Assembly: GCF_014197755.1 (NCBI RefSeq)
Contig: NZ_JACIGE010000005.1
Location: 215,409 to 279,408, forward strand
Direction of reading: 5' to 3'
Source of the DNA: Rhodocyclus tenuis
GTDB lineage: Bacteria > Pseudomonadota > Gammaproteobacteria > Burkholderiales > Rhodocyclaceae
Length of the DNA: 64,000 nucleotides
Part shown: one piece after another, positions 47,581-57,038 of the stretch
How the letters are laid out: each line of letters begins with the position of its first letter
Numbering within the stretch: the first letter of the stretch is position 1
Notes under the pieces: generated by a model
The model's database searches: none
What the model was told of the DNA's origin: nothing
Seen by the model: the letters and a program-made list of their open reading frames with translations, nothing else
Translations under genes and position numbers: made by a program

Positions 47581-49385
47581 GAGTGGTCTTCCGTGAGAGC
47601 AACGGCCTCGCTGACGTCCAGTGACCAGTGACGCGCGGCCTCGTGGTCGTGCCAGAGTCGCTGGTAAGCGGGGCAGTCGCGCAGTAGTGCCGCGTGCCGG
47701 CCCTGGCCGACGATTCGTCCACCTTCCATCACGACGATGCGGTCGGCGTGCATCACCGTGTGCAGGCGGTGGGCGATCATCAGCACGCTGCGGTCGCGGC
47801 ACAGCACGTCGAGTGCCTGCTGGATCAGAGCCTCGTTCTCGGCATCGACACTGGCCGTGGCTTCGTCGAGCAGCAGGATCGGGGCGTCCTTGAGCAGAGC
47901 CCGGGCGATCGACAGGCGTTGACGCTCTCCGCCGGAGAGGCGGGCGCCGCGTTCGCCGAGCGGGGTGGCATAGCCCTGCGGCAAGGCCATGATGAACTCG
48001 TGCGCGCGCGCTGCGCGTGCCGCCGCCTCCAGCTGCGCGTCGCTGGCGTCGGGTTGTGCCAGACGCAGGTTGTCTGCTACCGATCCATGAAAGAGGAATA
48101 CGTCCTGGAAGACGATGCCGATGCGCTCAAGGAGCGCATCCAGCGGCCATTGCCGCACGTCGAGACCGCCGACGCGGACACTGCCGGCGTCGTATTCGTA
48201 CAGTCTCGGCACCAGCTTGATCAGCGTGCTTTTTCCCGAGCCGCTGGCGCCGACCAGCGCGGTCAGGCGGCAGGCGTCGGCCTTGAAGCTCACCCCGCGC
48301 AGCGATGTCTTGTCGCCGTAACTATGCCGTACGTTCTCGAATTCGATGGCCAGCGGTCCTTGCGGAGGAGCGGCGTGTCCCGTCTGCGCAAGCTTCGGGG
48401 CGGCGAGCACCGCGTTGATCCGTGTCAGCGCCTCGACACGCTGCAACTGCTCGCCGAGCGCAAACGTCAGTCGCAGCAGCGGCAGCAGCACCACCGGCGC
48501 AAGCAGCAGGAACAGGATGTAGGTCGGCAGGTCCAGCGTGCCGCCCGCATGCAGCCAGGCACCGAGCGGTGCGACAATGACCAGATTGGCCGAGAGCAGG
48601 CCGGTGAACAGTACCCAGCCCGCTGAACTGCCGCGCGCGTAGTCCTCGACCCAGGCCACCGCCTTGTGTATCGCCAGTGACAGCTCGCCAAAGGACTGTG
48701 CATCGCTGCCGAAGGACTTGATGACCGTGATCCCGCGTACGTATTCGCCGATCTGGTCGGCGATGCGCTTTTGCAGCTCGCTCCATTCGCGCATGCGCCT
48801 AGCGGCGCGGCGCATCAGCACCGTTTGCGCGACGAATGCCAGCGGCAGCGGTACCAGCGCGGCCAGCGCCAGCCGCCAGTCAAGCGCGAACAGCAGGACC
48901 AGAGTGACCAGCGGTACGGTGGCGGAGGCAACCGCGTCGGGCAGCAAGTGGGCAAGAAAGCCCTCCAGATTGATCACGTCGTCGGTCATCGTCCGCCGCA
49001 GGCTGCCTGAGCCGCGCCCGGCAAAGAAGGACAGTGCTACCTCTCCCATTCGCTGTGCCATGCCGAGCCGCAGCCGGTGTTGCACGGCAAAGGCGCCGGT
49101 GTGCGCCAGCACGTGGCTGATCGCCATCAGCGCCCAGCGCATTGCCAGCAGTCCCAGCGCCCAGAACGCCAGATACCTGACTTCGGACAGATCAGGACTG
49201 GCGGCGAACAGCTCAAGTGCGATGAGGTACAGGCACCAGAATGGCGCAATGCTCAATGCGGCTGAGCCGACCGCGGCGACGCAGGCCCAGCCGAGCGGGC
49301 GGGCACCGCGCAAGGCGAGGGCGAGGAAGGTCTGCGGCCGCGTCAGCGGTGTCTGCTGCCGGCTTTGCTTCGCTGCTGTCTTCAT
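47577..49385 (-). CDS. ABC half-transporter with fused ATPase, YbtP-like
   Basis: A 602-residue type-1 ABC protein. The membrane domain (35-320) is followed by the ATPase with Walker A GASGSGKSTLIKL, signature LSGGERQRLSIARAL and Walker B ILLLDEATASVD. It is the partner of the downstream half-transporter. It overlaps the MFS gene upstream and the next ABC gene by ATGA, so all are translationally coupled. Assignment as YbtP-like rests on operon order rather than direct substrate evidence. Confidence 0.87.
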   Translation of the reverse strand: MKTAAKQSRQQTPLTRPQTFLALALRGARPLGWACVAAVGSAALSIAPFWCLYLIALELFAASPDLSEVRYLAFWALGLLAMRWALMAISHVLAHTGAFAVQHRLRLGMAQRMGEVALSFFAGRGSGSLRRTMTDDVINLEGFLAHLLPDAVASATVPLVTLVLLFALDWRLALAALVPLPLAFVAQTVLMRRAARRMREWSELQKRIADQIGEYVRGITVIKSFGSDAQSFGELSLAIHKAVAWVEDYARGSSAGWVLFTGLLSANLVIVAPLGAWLHAGGTLDLPTYILFLLLAPVVLLPLLRLTFALGEQLQRVEALTRINAVLAAPKLAQTGHAAPPQGPLAIEFENVRHSYGDKTSLRGVSFKADACRLTALVGASGSGKSTLIKLVPRLYEYDAGSVRVGGLDVRQWPLDALLERIGIVFQDVFLFHGSVADNLRLAQPDASDAQLEAAARAARAHEFIMALPQGYATPLGERGARLSGGERQRLSIARALLKDAPILLLDEATASVDAENEALIQQALDVLCRDRSVLMIAHRLHTVMHADRIVVMEGGRIVGQGRHAALLRDCPAYQRLWHDHEAARHWSLDVSEAVALTEDHS

Positions 49386-50662
49386 GCAGCACCTCGCGCC
49401 AGTGTCGGCTTGAGCGCGGCACTGCCAGGGTGTTTTGCCGGTTCGCGGTAGCTCACGGCCAGCCCGACGGCAAGCAGCGCCAGCAAGGCGGCGAGTACGA
49501 GCACGCCGGCGTGGCCCAAAGGCACGAGCAGTGCCGCGCCGGCGGCGATCATGCCGAGCGCGAAGAACTGGTTGAGGCTGAACTGGACGCTATAGTCGGT
49601 GGCCGGACTGTCAGGTGAAACATGGTCCATCATCAGCGTGGCGAGTACGACTGCAGCCGGGTTGTAGCAAAAGAAGTACAGGCCGACGGCGACGACCGGG
49701 GTGCTTTCGCTTGCGCTTGCCAGCAGCGGTAGCGCGATGGCGCCGATGCCCAGAACCTGGATCATCGCGGCCCAGATCAAGGCCCGCCGCCGACCCAGGC
49801 GGTAGATAAACCAGCCGCTGAGCATCGCCGCCACGCCGCCGACGATCGAACCGAACACGTTGACGACCCAGCCGATACGCGCCAGTGAGGAGCCCTGCGC
49901 CAGCAGCATCGGCGTGATCAGTGCGTAGGCGAGGCTGCTGCTCACGGTATAGAGCAGGACCAGCGCCAGCCAGCGCCTTGCTCCGGGCTGTCGCCAGAAT
50001 GTCCATAGCCGCGCCACGAAGGCCAGCGTCGAGCTTTCCGAAACCGGCCAGCGTGGTTCCCGGTAGGCAAGCAATTGCAGCAGCGAGACGCTGGTCACGG
50101 CAGCCAGGATGCCCATGCTGCCAGCCCAGCCGACATGGCGATAGACGATCAGTACGGCGCCTGCGCCAAGCAGGTTGCCCAACAGTCCGCCGCTGATCTG
50201 CAGCCCATTGCCGACGCCACGCTGGGCCTCGGGCAGCACCCGGCACGCCAGCCCGTCGACGGCGATGTCCTGCGTCGCCGAGAGCACTGCGATCAGCAGG
50301 CAAAGCGCATAGATGGTGTCAAAGTCTCGCGCCACATCGAGTGTCGCGAGCACGAGCAGCGTCAGCACCATGCCGGCCTGCATCAGGATCAGCCAGCCCC
50401 GGTAGTGGCCGTGCCGGCTGAGCTGAAAGCGGTCCACCAGAGGTGACCAGAGGAACTTCAGGGGCCAGACCATACCCACCAGATAGATCATGCTGATCCG
50501 CTCCATCGCGGCGCCCTGTTCAAGCAGGATGGCGACGAAGGCCCCCATGAAGAACATCAGCGCCACCGACTGTGTCGTGTACAGGCTGCCCAGCAGCCAC
50601 CAGACGCGCTTTTCCAGCGGCGCTGCTGGCGCGATCTTGTGGCGCACTGCCTCGGTGCTCAT
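49382..50662 (-). CDS. MFS transporter, siderophore carrier type (YbtX/RhtX/FptX-like)
   Basis: A 426-residue major facilitator with 12 predicted helices; the first is LLGSLYTTQSVALMFFMGAF. The conserved cytoplasmic motif reads PLKFLWSPLVDRFQLSRHGH. This AmpG-related group includes inner-membrane siderophore carriers RhtX and FptX. ATG 50662 has AAGGAAGG upstream and lies 14 bases after the receptor stop. It may import the ferric siderophore or transport a processed form; family-level evidence is moderate. Confidence 0.82.
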   Translation of the reverse strand: MSTEAVRHKIAPAAPLEKRVWWLLGSLYTTQSVALMFFMGAFVAILLEQGAAMERISMIYLVGMVWPLKFLWSPLVDRFQLSRHGHYRGWLILMQAGMVLTLLVLATLDVARDFDTIYALCLLIAVLSATQDIAVDGLACRVLPEAQRGVGNGLQISGGLLGNLLGAGAVLIVYRHVGWAGSMGILAAVTSVSLLQLLAYREPRWPVSESSTLAFVARLWTFWRQPGARRWLALVLLYTVSSSLAYALITPMLLAQGSSLARIGWVVNVFGSIVGGVAAMLSGWFIYRLGRRRALIWAAMIQVLGIGAIALPLLASASESTPVVAVGLYFFCYNPAAVVLATLMMDHVSPDSPATDYSVQFSLNQFFALGMIAAGAALLVPLGHAGVLVLAALLALLAVGLAVSYREPAKHPGSAALKPTLARGAA

Positions 50663-50676
50663 GCGACAGTCCTTCC

Positions 50677-52872
50677 TTAAAGCTGGTGGCGGAAGCCCAG
50701 GCCCACCAGGCGGCCCCGTGAGGGCGCACCATAGGTCACCGTCGGCGAGCCCCAGTACCCGTAAAGCTCGTACTGCTTGTCCAGCAGGTTGTCAGCCCAG
50801 ACATAGAACTCGGTGCCCCCCTGCTGTACGCCAACGCGCAGATCGAGCTTGCCGTAGCTGTTCATGTCGAAATGGTTTTGCGGGTCAACCGAGCGCTTGC
50901 CAACATAAACGTAGTCGGCCTGCGTATTCAGGACCGGCGAGGACATTCCCCAGAATTCGGGGAGCGGCTTACGGTATTGAATGCCCAGCGCAGCGGACCA
51001 CCGGGCGACATCGGGCATGCGATTGCCGCTGGAGATGCTGCCTACCGAGGTGGCGAGGTTGCTGAGAATCCGCGCATCCATGTAGGTGACTCCGCCTTTC
51101 ACGGTCAGGCGGTCGTCTACTCGCCACGTGCCTCCCAGTTCGAGGCCCTTGCTGCGCGTGTCCACGTTTTCGACGCTGCTGACGAAGGTGTTCGTGTCAT
51201 AGACCAGTGTCTGGTTGTCCTTGACGTCGTTGTAGAAGAGCGCGCCGTTGATCGCTAAACGCTGATCCGGCAGCTGCGACTTGAAGCCCAGCTCCGCCGA
51301 GTTGACCTTGGCCGCCTTGTACGGGGCACTGTCCGAGATTTGTCCGGCAAAGTCCTGGAAAGACGCCGCGTTGTAGCCACGCGCCAGCGAGCTGTACAAG
51401 GTGGTTTGCCGGGTCCATGCGTAGCTCAAGCCGATTCGCCCGGTGTTGTAGGCATCGTTCATGCGGCGCTTGTCCGTCACCGGCGTTCCGGAGTTGCTGT
51501 AGCTGGCGTCATAGTCACGTCGCGACCACTCATGGCGCAGTCCGGTGTTGAGCTTGAGCCTGTCCGACAGTGGATAGCTCACATCGCCATACAGCGCATA
51601 GCGGCGGGTTTCATAGTTGCGGGCGAACACGTCGCCGCTGGCAGGCGCCTGATGGAGGGTGTTGTTCGAGCGCTTTCCGTCGGAAAAAAACAGGCCGAAG
51701 TTCCACGCCATAGGCATGTCCGGAAGCGAGGCCCAGCGCAGGTCCTGGCTGAACACATGCTCGCGGCCGTGGTAGGTCTGGGCGTAAGACATCGGCGCGC
51801 CGAACAAGGCCTGGAACAGATCCTGGTCATAGGGCAGCACGCGCGTGAAGTCCTGCGTTGTGTAACCCGTCGTCGCGCTGAACCGGCTGCTTTCGAAGTC
51901 GTGGTTGAAGCGCAGCGAATAGAGTCCCAGCGTCTGCTTGTTCGGCCGATAGGTATCCGCCGGAAGATTCTGCGACGGGGAACTGCCATAGGGCCGCAGC
52001 ACCAGCAGGTTGGGCGATTCCTTGACGCGTTGCTGCGAAGCGCTCAACTCGAAGGAAGTCCGCGCCGACAACTCGCCCAGCAGACTGCCGCGGAATGCAA
52101 GGTCGTCCGGCTGGCTCACCGGCTCGCCGTTCCGTCTGTTGGTGACCCACATATCCTCGCCGCTGTGGCGCACCGCAAGCCGGCCGCTGAGGCGATCTGT
52201 CAGCGCGCCGCCGATTGCCGCCTCTTCGAGGTTCTTGCCCTGCTGCCCGAGTTCGGCACGTACGGAAGCTTCAGTGTGCGCACCGGGGCGCCGGGTGTGG
52301 ACATCGATCAGACCTGCTGCGCCGCTGGCCGAGGTTTGCGTTCCCTGCGGCCCCTTCAGGATGTCGATGCGCTCGACATCGAGGGTGCCGAGCGAGAGAT
52401 AGCGCGACGGTACCTGCACACCGTCAATGCTCAATCCGTGGATGAGATCGTCGCTGCTGCTCTGGTAAAGCGAACCGACGCCACGGATGTACACATTGTT
52501 GTCCAGCATTCCGCCTGAGGAATTGACGTTGATGCCCGGTGTGGACCGCAACACCTGCTCGACGCTTTCCAGACGGCGGGTCGTCAGTTCTTCCGCTTCG
52601 ATCGTGCTGACACTGAAGGGCTGCTCACCGGGAACGAACTCAGACCTGCGCTCAGTGATGACGACGGGCGATAGCGGCGTAACGGCAGCTGTATCGAGCT
52701 TGCTATCTTGCCGCGTTGCGCCAGCCTTTTGCGCGTGGTCTTGGGCGTGCTCCTGCGCGGCGCACAGAGGCGAGAGCATGGCCAGCAAGCAATAAACGGC
52801 CAGCGGACGGATATTGCCGCGCGTGGTACATGGCTGCGTGTCGGCGGCTTCGGGATCGGGGCGGTTGGGCAT
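50677..52872 (-). CDS. TonB-dependent siderophore receptor (FyuA-like locus)
   Basis: A 731-residue outer-membrane receptor. A signal peptide lies at about 22-40 (YCLLAMLSPLCAAQE). The plug domain contains SEFVPGEQPFSVSTIEAEEL and LRSTPGINVNSSGG, then VERIDILKGPQGT, followed by a beta barrel ending LVGLGFRHQL. ATG 52872 is preceded by AGGAG. It heads the receptor-MFS-ABC-ABC operon and is divergent from an AraC regulator, the arrangement of yersiniabactin uptake loci. A Fur-like box sits in the intergenic region. No siderophore biosynthesis genes are near. Confidence 0.9.
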   Translation of the reverse strand: MPNRPDPEAADTQPCTTRGNIRPLAVYCLLAMLSPLCAAQEHAQDHAQKAGATRQDSKLDTAAVTPLSPVVITERRSEFVPGEQPFSVSTIEAEELTTRRLESVEQVLRSTPGINVNSSGGMLDNNVYIRGVGSLYQSSSDDLIHGLSIDGVQVPSRYLSLGTLDVERIDILKGPQGTQTSASGAAGLIDVHTRRPGAHTEASVRAELGQQGKNLEEAAIGGALTDRLSGRLAVRHSGEDMWVTNRRNGEPVSQPDDLAFRGSLLGELSARTSFELSASQQRVKESPNLLVLRPYGSSPSQNLPADTYRPNKQTLGLYSLRFNHDFESSRFSATTGYTTQDFTRVLPYDQDLFQALFGAPMSYAQTYHGREHVFSQDLRWASLPDMPMAWNFGLFFSDGKRSNNTLHQAPASGDVFARNYETRRYALYGDVSYPLSDRLKLNTGLRHEWSRRDYDASYSNSGTPVTDKRRMNDAYNTGRIGLSYAWTRQTTLYSSLARGYNAASFQDFAGQISDSAPYKAAKVNSAELGFKSQLPDQRLAINGALFYNDVKDNQTLVYDTNTFVSSVENVDTRSKGLELGGTWRVDDRLTVKGGVTYMDARILSNLATSVGSISSGNRMPDVARWSAALGIQYRKPLPEFWGMSSPVLNTQADYVYVGKRSVDPQNHFDMNSYGKLDLRVGVQQGGTEFYVWADNLLDKQYELYGYWGSPTVTYGAPSRGRLVGLGFRHQL

Positions 52873-52958
52873 GGCGACTCCTGATTGTGGAAAGCATCGG
52901 GGTGGCATTCCCCGGAGGGCCTGTCGGCGTCCGGGTTTGCCAATACAGTGTTTCTAGA

Positions 52959-52973
52959 TGATAATCGTTCGCA
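52959..52973. promoter_or_regulatory. Fur-like box between receptor and AraC gene
   Basis: TGATAATCGTTCGCA matches 11 of 15 positions of the 7-1-7 Fur consensus (TGATAAT-N-ATTATCA). Its left half is perfect. It lies 87 bases from the receptor ATG and 65 bases from the AraC ATG, where iron repression of both is expected. Confidence 0.6.
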
Positions 52974-53037
52974 AATTAATCGCCGCCCGAAGCCGCTCAA
53001 GTTTCACCCCGAATACGTCAAGGAAGCCCTCCTCTTC

Positions 53038-53988
53038 ATGTCTGACCGTGATCCGCAGCGCATCAGATCCGGTATTCCGGTATCCCGACTGGTTGCTGAC
53101 GCCTCAGTGACGAAGCTGGGGCAGGGCGCGTGTTGTCGTGTGCTTCAATTGCCGCTGAGAGACGGCATGGAGCTGCTGCACTGGCACGGTCACTTCGAGG
53201 AGCCGCTGGACATATGCTTGCGCGATGACAGCGATCGCATCAGCTTCAGTTTCATCTGCGGTCTTCAGGGGGGCGCCAGCTGCGCCTTCGAGGCAGGCGA
53301 GCCGCGCGCCTACGCGATTGAGGCCGGAGCAGGCAACATCAGCTATGGACCCGGGCGCTGCGGGCGTTATCGCCAGCAGGGGACCGTGGAGAGCCTGTCG
53401 GTCATGGTCCGGCCCGACATCCTGCTTGCCTGGGAGCCGAGGCTTGATCCAGGGATGCAGCGACTGATCGCCGGCGGCGGTGTCGCCACCGGCTATCGCG
53501 GCGCTGAACTGCTGGTTACCGCGAAATGGCTCAACCGGGCGCTCGTCGCCGGGCTGCAGGCGAACTCCAACCATTCCCTCTGGCTGCAAGGCCAGGCGCT
53601 CACACTGATCGGACTGTTTTTTGAGGCGCGGACCCTGGAGTTCGGCAACCGCGACCAAGCTTCAAGCGATGCCCGATTGCTGCGCGCACGCGATCGGCTC
53701 CTGTCAGACCTCAGCCATGCGCCGACCCTGGCCGAACTGGCCGAACTGGCGGGGATGAGTGAGCCGACTTTGACGCGAGGCTTCCGGCGTCTGTTCGGGT
53801 CAAGTCCTTACGCGCTCTTCCAGCGGGAACGCATGCACGCGGCGCGGACCAGACTGCAGCTTGAACAGGCGCCAATCAGCGTGATTGCGACAGACCTGGG
53901 CTATACCAACACCAGTCATTTCGCCGCCGCATTTCGCCGCCAGTTCGGCATGCCGCCAAGCCAGTTGAAAGCCATCGGGCAGCCCTGA
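53038..53988 (+). CDS. AraC-family regulator (YbtA/PchR-like)
   Basis: A 316-residue regulator. The N-terminal region resembles the ligand domain of PchR/YbtA regulators, which sense ferric siderophore. The C-terminal pair of HTH motifs (about 215-310) contains TLAELAELAGMSEPTLTRGF and the closing ATDLGYTNTSHFAAAFRRQF with GMPPSQ. I chose ATG 53038; the frame opens 51 codons earlier across the Fur-like box, which argues against that start. Divergent from the receptor operon, which it likely activates when the siderophore is present. Confidence 0.87.
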   Translation: MSDRDPQRIRSGIPVSRLVADASVTKLGQGACCRVLQLPLRDGMELLHWHGHFEEPLDICLRDDSDRISFSFICGLQGGASCAFEAGEPRAYAIEAGAGNISYGPGRCGRYRQQGTVESLSVMVRPDILLAWEPRLDPGMQRLIAGGGVATGYRGAELLVTAKWLNRALVAGLQANSNHSLWLQGQALTLIGLFFEARTLEFGNRDQASSDARLLRARDRLLSDLSHAPTLAELAELAGMSEPTLTRGFRRLFGSSPYALFQRERMHAARTRLQLEQAPISVIATDLGYTNTSHFAAAFRRQFGMPPSQLKAIGQP

Positions 53989-54155
53989 GCCAATGGATGT
54001 GGCGACGGGGAGCGGGTCGGCAAATTGTTCGTGAACTGCCTGCCGGAGCCCGGTTCCGGGGCACGCAGACAGTTTTGCCACGCCGTTTCGGCTTCGTCGC
54101 CACACCGCGCGGTGCGGGTTTTTGCTCAGACAGCGCTTGCGCCCGCATTGCGGTT

Positions 54156-54944
54156 TCAGCGAGCCAGCGCCTGCACCTCACCCGCCGCGCCGCCGATGCC
54201 GAGGCGGTAGCCGAGCGAGACGTAGTGCATGCGGCCGGCCGCACGGTTGGCGTGGATGGCGATGCCGAAGGGAACGCTGCGCCCCTCGACGACGGCGCCG
54301 CCGAGCTTGCGCGAGAAGGTGACGGTAGTCCTGTCACCGTCCTTGCCGCTCTCGACCTTGACGCCGGCCGGCAGCGCCGCCGGCGTCTTGCCGCTCTTCC
54401 ATTGCAGCAGCTCGAAGCTGCCGGCGCTGACGTACTTGCCCTTCTTCGCATCGCCGCCGGGCATCCCGCGCATGTCCTTGTGGCAGCTCGTCCAGCAGCC
54501 GGCGAGCTTGGCCTGCGGCACCTTGTCGTCGAGCAGCATGATCGCCGCCTTGAGTTCGTTGTCGGCGTCGCTGCCGGGCTTGCTGTCGGCCGGCGGTTTG
54601 AACGACAGGCGCACGTTGAGCGTTCCCTTTTCCACTGCGGCCTGCACGCTCACCGGGAAGCTCACCGTTTTCGGCATTGCCTGCGCGTCGGGTTCGCGCG
54701 GCACCAGTTTCTTGGCGGTGTAGTCGAGGCCCTTCTTCGTTTCGTGACAGATGATGCACGGCTGCCCGGCCTTGACGATGCTGGCGCCGGGGTGCTCGCT
54801 GCCGATCCACTCGAACGAGGTTGCACCGGCGTGGAACACCGTGATCGCGCGCGCCGGAATCTTGCTCCAGTCGGGCGCGGCAAACGCGGCGCTGCAGGCG
54901 AGCGCGAGCGGGAGAACGAGGGCGAGGCGGGTCGATGGCTGCAT
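54156..54944 (-). CDS. Periplasmic heme protein, ethylbenzene dehydrogenase-like heme domain
   Basis: A 262-residue exported cytochrome. The signal peptide ends near AFAAPD (residue 22). Heme motifs are a standard CIICH (63-67) and an unusual CWTSCH (150-155), which is CxxxCH. The second half (FGIAIHANRAAGRMHYVSLGY) resembles the heme-binding EB_dh domain of DMSO-reductase-type gamma subunits. ATG 54944 has AAGGAAG upstream. It lies 51 bases downstream of the NapC-like gene and is probably its electron acceptor. The terminal reaction is unknown. Confidence 0.78.
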   Translation of the reverse strand: MQPSTRLALVLPLALACSAAFAAPDWSKIPARAITVFHAGATSFEWIGSEHPGASIVKAGQPCIICHETKKGLDYTAKKLVPREPDAQAMPKTVSFPVSVQAAVEKGTLNVRLSFKPPADSKPGSDADNELKAAIMLLDDKVPQAKLAGCWTSCHKDMRGMPGGDAKKGKYVSAGSFELLQWKSGKTPAALPAGVKVESGKDGDRTTVTFSRKLGGAVVEGRSVPFGIAIHANRAAGRMHYVSLGYRLGIGGAAGEVQALAR

Positions 54945-54995
54945 GAGGCTTCCTTTCACAAGATTGGCAAGGGGTGGCGGTGAGCGGCGTGGGCG

Positions 54996-55589
54996 TCATT
55001 CACCGTCGGGAATGTTCTCGGGCAGCTGGTGGGCGATTCCCTTGTGGCAGTCGATGCAGGTCTGACCGTCCTGACCGATCATCGCGTGCATGGCACTGGC
55101 GCGCGGCGTCTGCTTGTCGGCCGCCATGCCCTGCACCTGATGGCAGCTGCGGCATTCGCGCGAGTCGGTCGCCTTCATGCGCGCCCATTCGTGCTGCGCC
55201 AGTTCGAGGCGTTTGGCGGCGAATTTCTCGGGCGTGCTGATGCTGCCGCTGAGCTTGCCCCACAGTTCCTTGGCCGAGAGGAGCTTCTTTTCCACTTTCG
55301 GTCCGAGCGGCTTGGGGATATGGCAGTCGGCGCAGTCGGCGCGGACGCCGCTGCGGTTGTTGTAGTGCGCGCTCTGCTTGTACTCCGTGCTTACCGTCGC
55401 CATTTCGTGGCAGGCATCGGCGCAGAATCCCGGCGAACTCGTCGCCTCGAAGGTGTAATGCGTGCCGCCGATGAAGGCGATGCCGGCGATGAAACCGGTG
55501 CCAAGCAGTGCCAGCAGCGAATAGCGCACCGACGGGCGCAGCAGGGTGGTCCGGAGGAAATTGAGCAAACGGGAAACAGCGTTCGGCAT
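54996..55589 (-). CDS. NapC/NirT-family tetraheme quinol dehydrogenase
   Basis: A 197-residue cytochrome anchored by one N-terminal helix (YSLLALLGTGFIAGIAFIGG) with the rest in the periplasm. Four heme sites: CADACH (56-61, CxxxCH), CADCH (86-90), CRSCH (146-150) and CIDCH (178-182). The family oxidises quinol and passes electrons to periplasmic reductases. The CxxxCH at site 1 is atypical. It starts 9 bases after the outer-membrane factor gene, so it appears to be part of the SoxR-controlled operon. Confidence 0.88.
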   Translation of the reverse strand: MPNAVSRLLNFLRTTLLRPSVRYSLLALLGTGFIAGIAFIGGTHYTFEATSSPGFCADACHEMATVSTEYKQSAHYNNRSGVRADCADCHIPKPLGPKVEKKLLSAKELWGKLSGSISTPEKFAAKRLELAQHEWARMKATDSRECRSCHQVQGMAADKQTPRASAMHAMIGQDGQTCIDCHKGIAHQLPENIPDGE

Positions 55590-55598
55590 GGCGGTCTT

Positions 55599-57038
55599 TC
55601 AGGGCGTCGATGGATGAATTGAGGGGGCTGCGCTGTCGCTTTCCCAGCCGCCGCCGAGCGCGCGGAAGACGTCGATGCGCGCGCCGTTGAGCGCGACCGC
55701 CGATTCCAGGCGCGTCGAGCGGGCAGCGATCTCCTCGCGGCTGGCGTCGAGCAGTTCGAGCTGCGAGGCGCTGCCGGCGCGATAGCGCGCTTCGGCCAGA
55801 GCGTAGGCGCTACGCGCGTGCCGTTCGGCCTCGGCGAGCCGGGTCTGGCGTTGCTGTTCGGCGTCGAGGCTGGAAAGCGCCTGCTCGGCCTCGCGCAGCG
55901 CGTTCACCACGCTGCCGTCGAAGGCCGCCAGCGACGCCCGACTCTGCGCCTCGGACTGCCCGATGCGTGCCCGCGCGGCGCTGATGTTGGGGAAGCTCCA
56001 CGCGAGCAGTGGGCCGACGGCGAAGCTCCAGCTGTCGCTGCTCTGGCCAGCGGTGTGCGCATAGCTGCTGGCGCCGGCGAGCGAGATGCGCGGATAGAGG
56101 TCGGCGGTGGCGACGCCGATGCGCGCCGTGTCCGCCGCCAGCCGGCGTTCGGCCTGGCGGATGTCTGGTCGGCGACGCAGCAGCGCGGCACCGTCGCCTG
56201 CCGGAATCGGCGCGGCCAGCGTCGGCGCCCTGGCGCAGGCCGCCGCGGCCGGCGGAATGTCGGCCGGCGTGCCGCCGAGCAGCGCCGCCAGCGCCAGCAG
56301 CGCGTTGCGCCGACGCGCCTCAAGCGGCGGCAACGCCGCCTCGGCATTGGCGCGTGTCACGGCGGCGCGCTCGACCTCGAGACGCGCGGCCGCGCCGGCG
56401 TGCTCGCGCTGTTCGCTCAGCGCGAGCGTCTGCCGGGCGACGGCAATCGACTCCTGCGCTGCCGCCAGCGATTCGGCGAGCGTGCAGGCGAGAACGTACT
56501 GGCGCGTGGTGTCGGCGGCGACGGCGACGCGAACGCCGTCGCGTGCCGCCGCGACGGCCTCGACATCGGCGTTCGCCGCTTCGACCAGACGCCGTACGCG
56601 GCCCGGCAGGTCGACTTCCCAGGCCACCGCGATGCCACCGCTCGTCGTCCATTGCCGCTGCGGCAACAGGCTGCCGTTACCGGTTGAGGACGTGTTGTCG
56701 CCGTCGCTGCGCGCGGCGCTGATCTGCGTCGACGGCAGGCGGGCGACTTCGGCTGCGGACAGCACAGCGCGCTCGCGTTCGAGGTTGGCGGTGGCGACGC
56801 GCAGGTCGGTGTTGGCGGCGAAGGCGCGTTGCACCAGTGCGTCGAGCACGGGGTCTTCGTACAGCCGCCACCAGCGCGCGGGCAGTGGGGCGGCGCTTGC
56901 CGTAGCACCGGCGCTGATGAAGGGCTGCGCGGCGGTTTCCGGCAGCGGCGGCGCGACATAGTGCGGGCCGACGGCGCAGGCGCCGAGCAGCAGCGTTGGC
57001 ACGAATGCGGCCAGCGGAACGAGTCGGCGATTACACAT
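55599..57038 (-). CDS. RND outer-membrane channel (TolC/OprM-type, NodT family)
   Basis: A 479-residue outer-membrane factor that forms the exit duct of the pump. A lipobox, LLLGACAVG (Cys near residue 21), marks it as a lipoprotein. Two OEP repeats follow, with long helices around ANTDLRVATANLERERAVLS and ARYRAGSASQLELLDASREE. It overlaps the permease gene by 8 bases (ATGTGTAA). It completes the tripartite system encoded in order adaptor, permease, channel. Confidence 0.93.
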   Translation of the reverse strand: MCNRRLVPLAAFVPTLLLGACAVGPHYVAPPLPETAAQPFISAGATASAAPLPARWWRLYEDPVLDALVQRAFAANTDLRVATANLERERAVLSAAEVARLPSTQISAARSDGDNTSSTGNGSLLPQRQWTTSGGIAVAWEVDLPGRVRRLVEAANADVEAVAAARDGVRVAVAADTTRQYVLACTLAESLAAAQESIAVARQTLALSEQREHAGAAARLEVERAAVTRANAEAALPPLEARRRNALLALAALLGGTPADIPPAAAACARAPTLAAPIPAGDGAALLRRRPDIRQAERRLAADTARIGVATADLYPRISLAGASSYAHTAGQSSDSWSFAVGPLLAWSFPNISAARARIGQSEAQSRASLAAFDGSVVNALREAEQALSSLDAEQQRQTRLAEAERHARSAYALAEARYRAGSASQLELLDASREEIAARSTRLESAVALNGARIDVFRALGGGWESDSAAPSIHPSTP

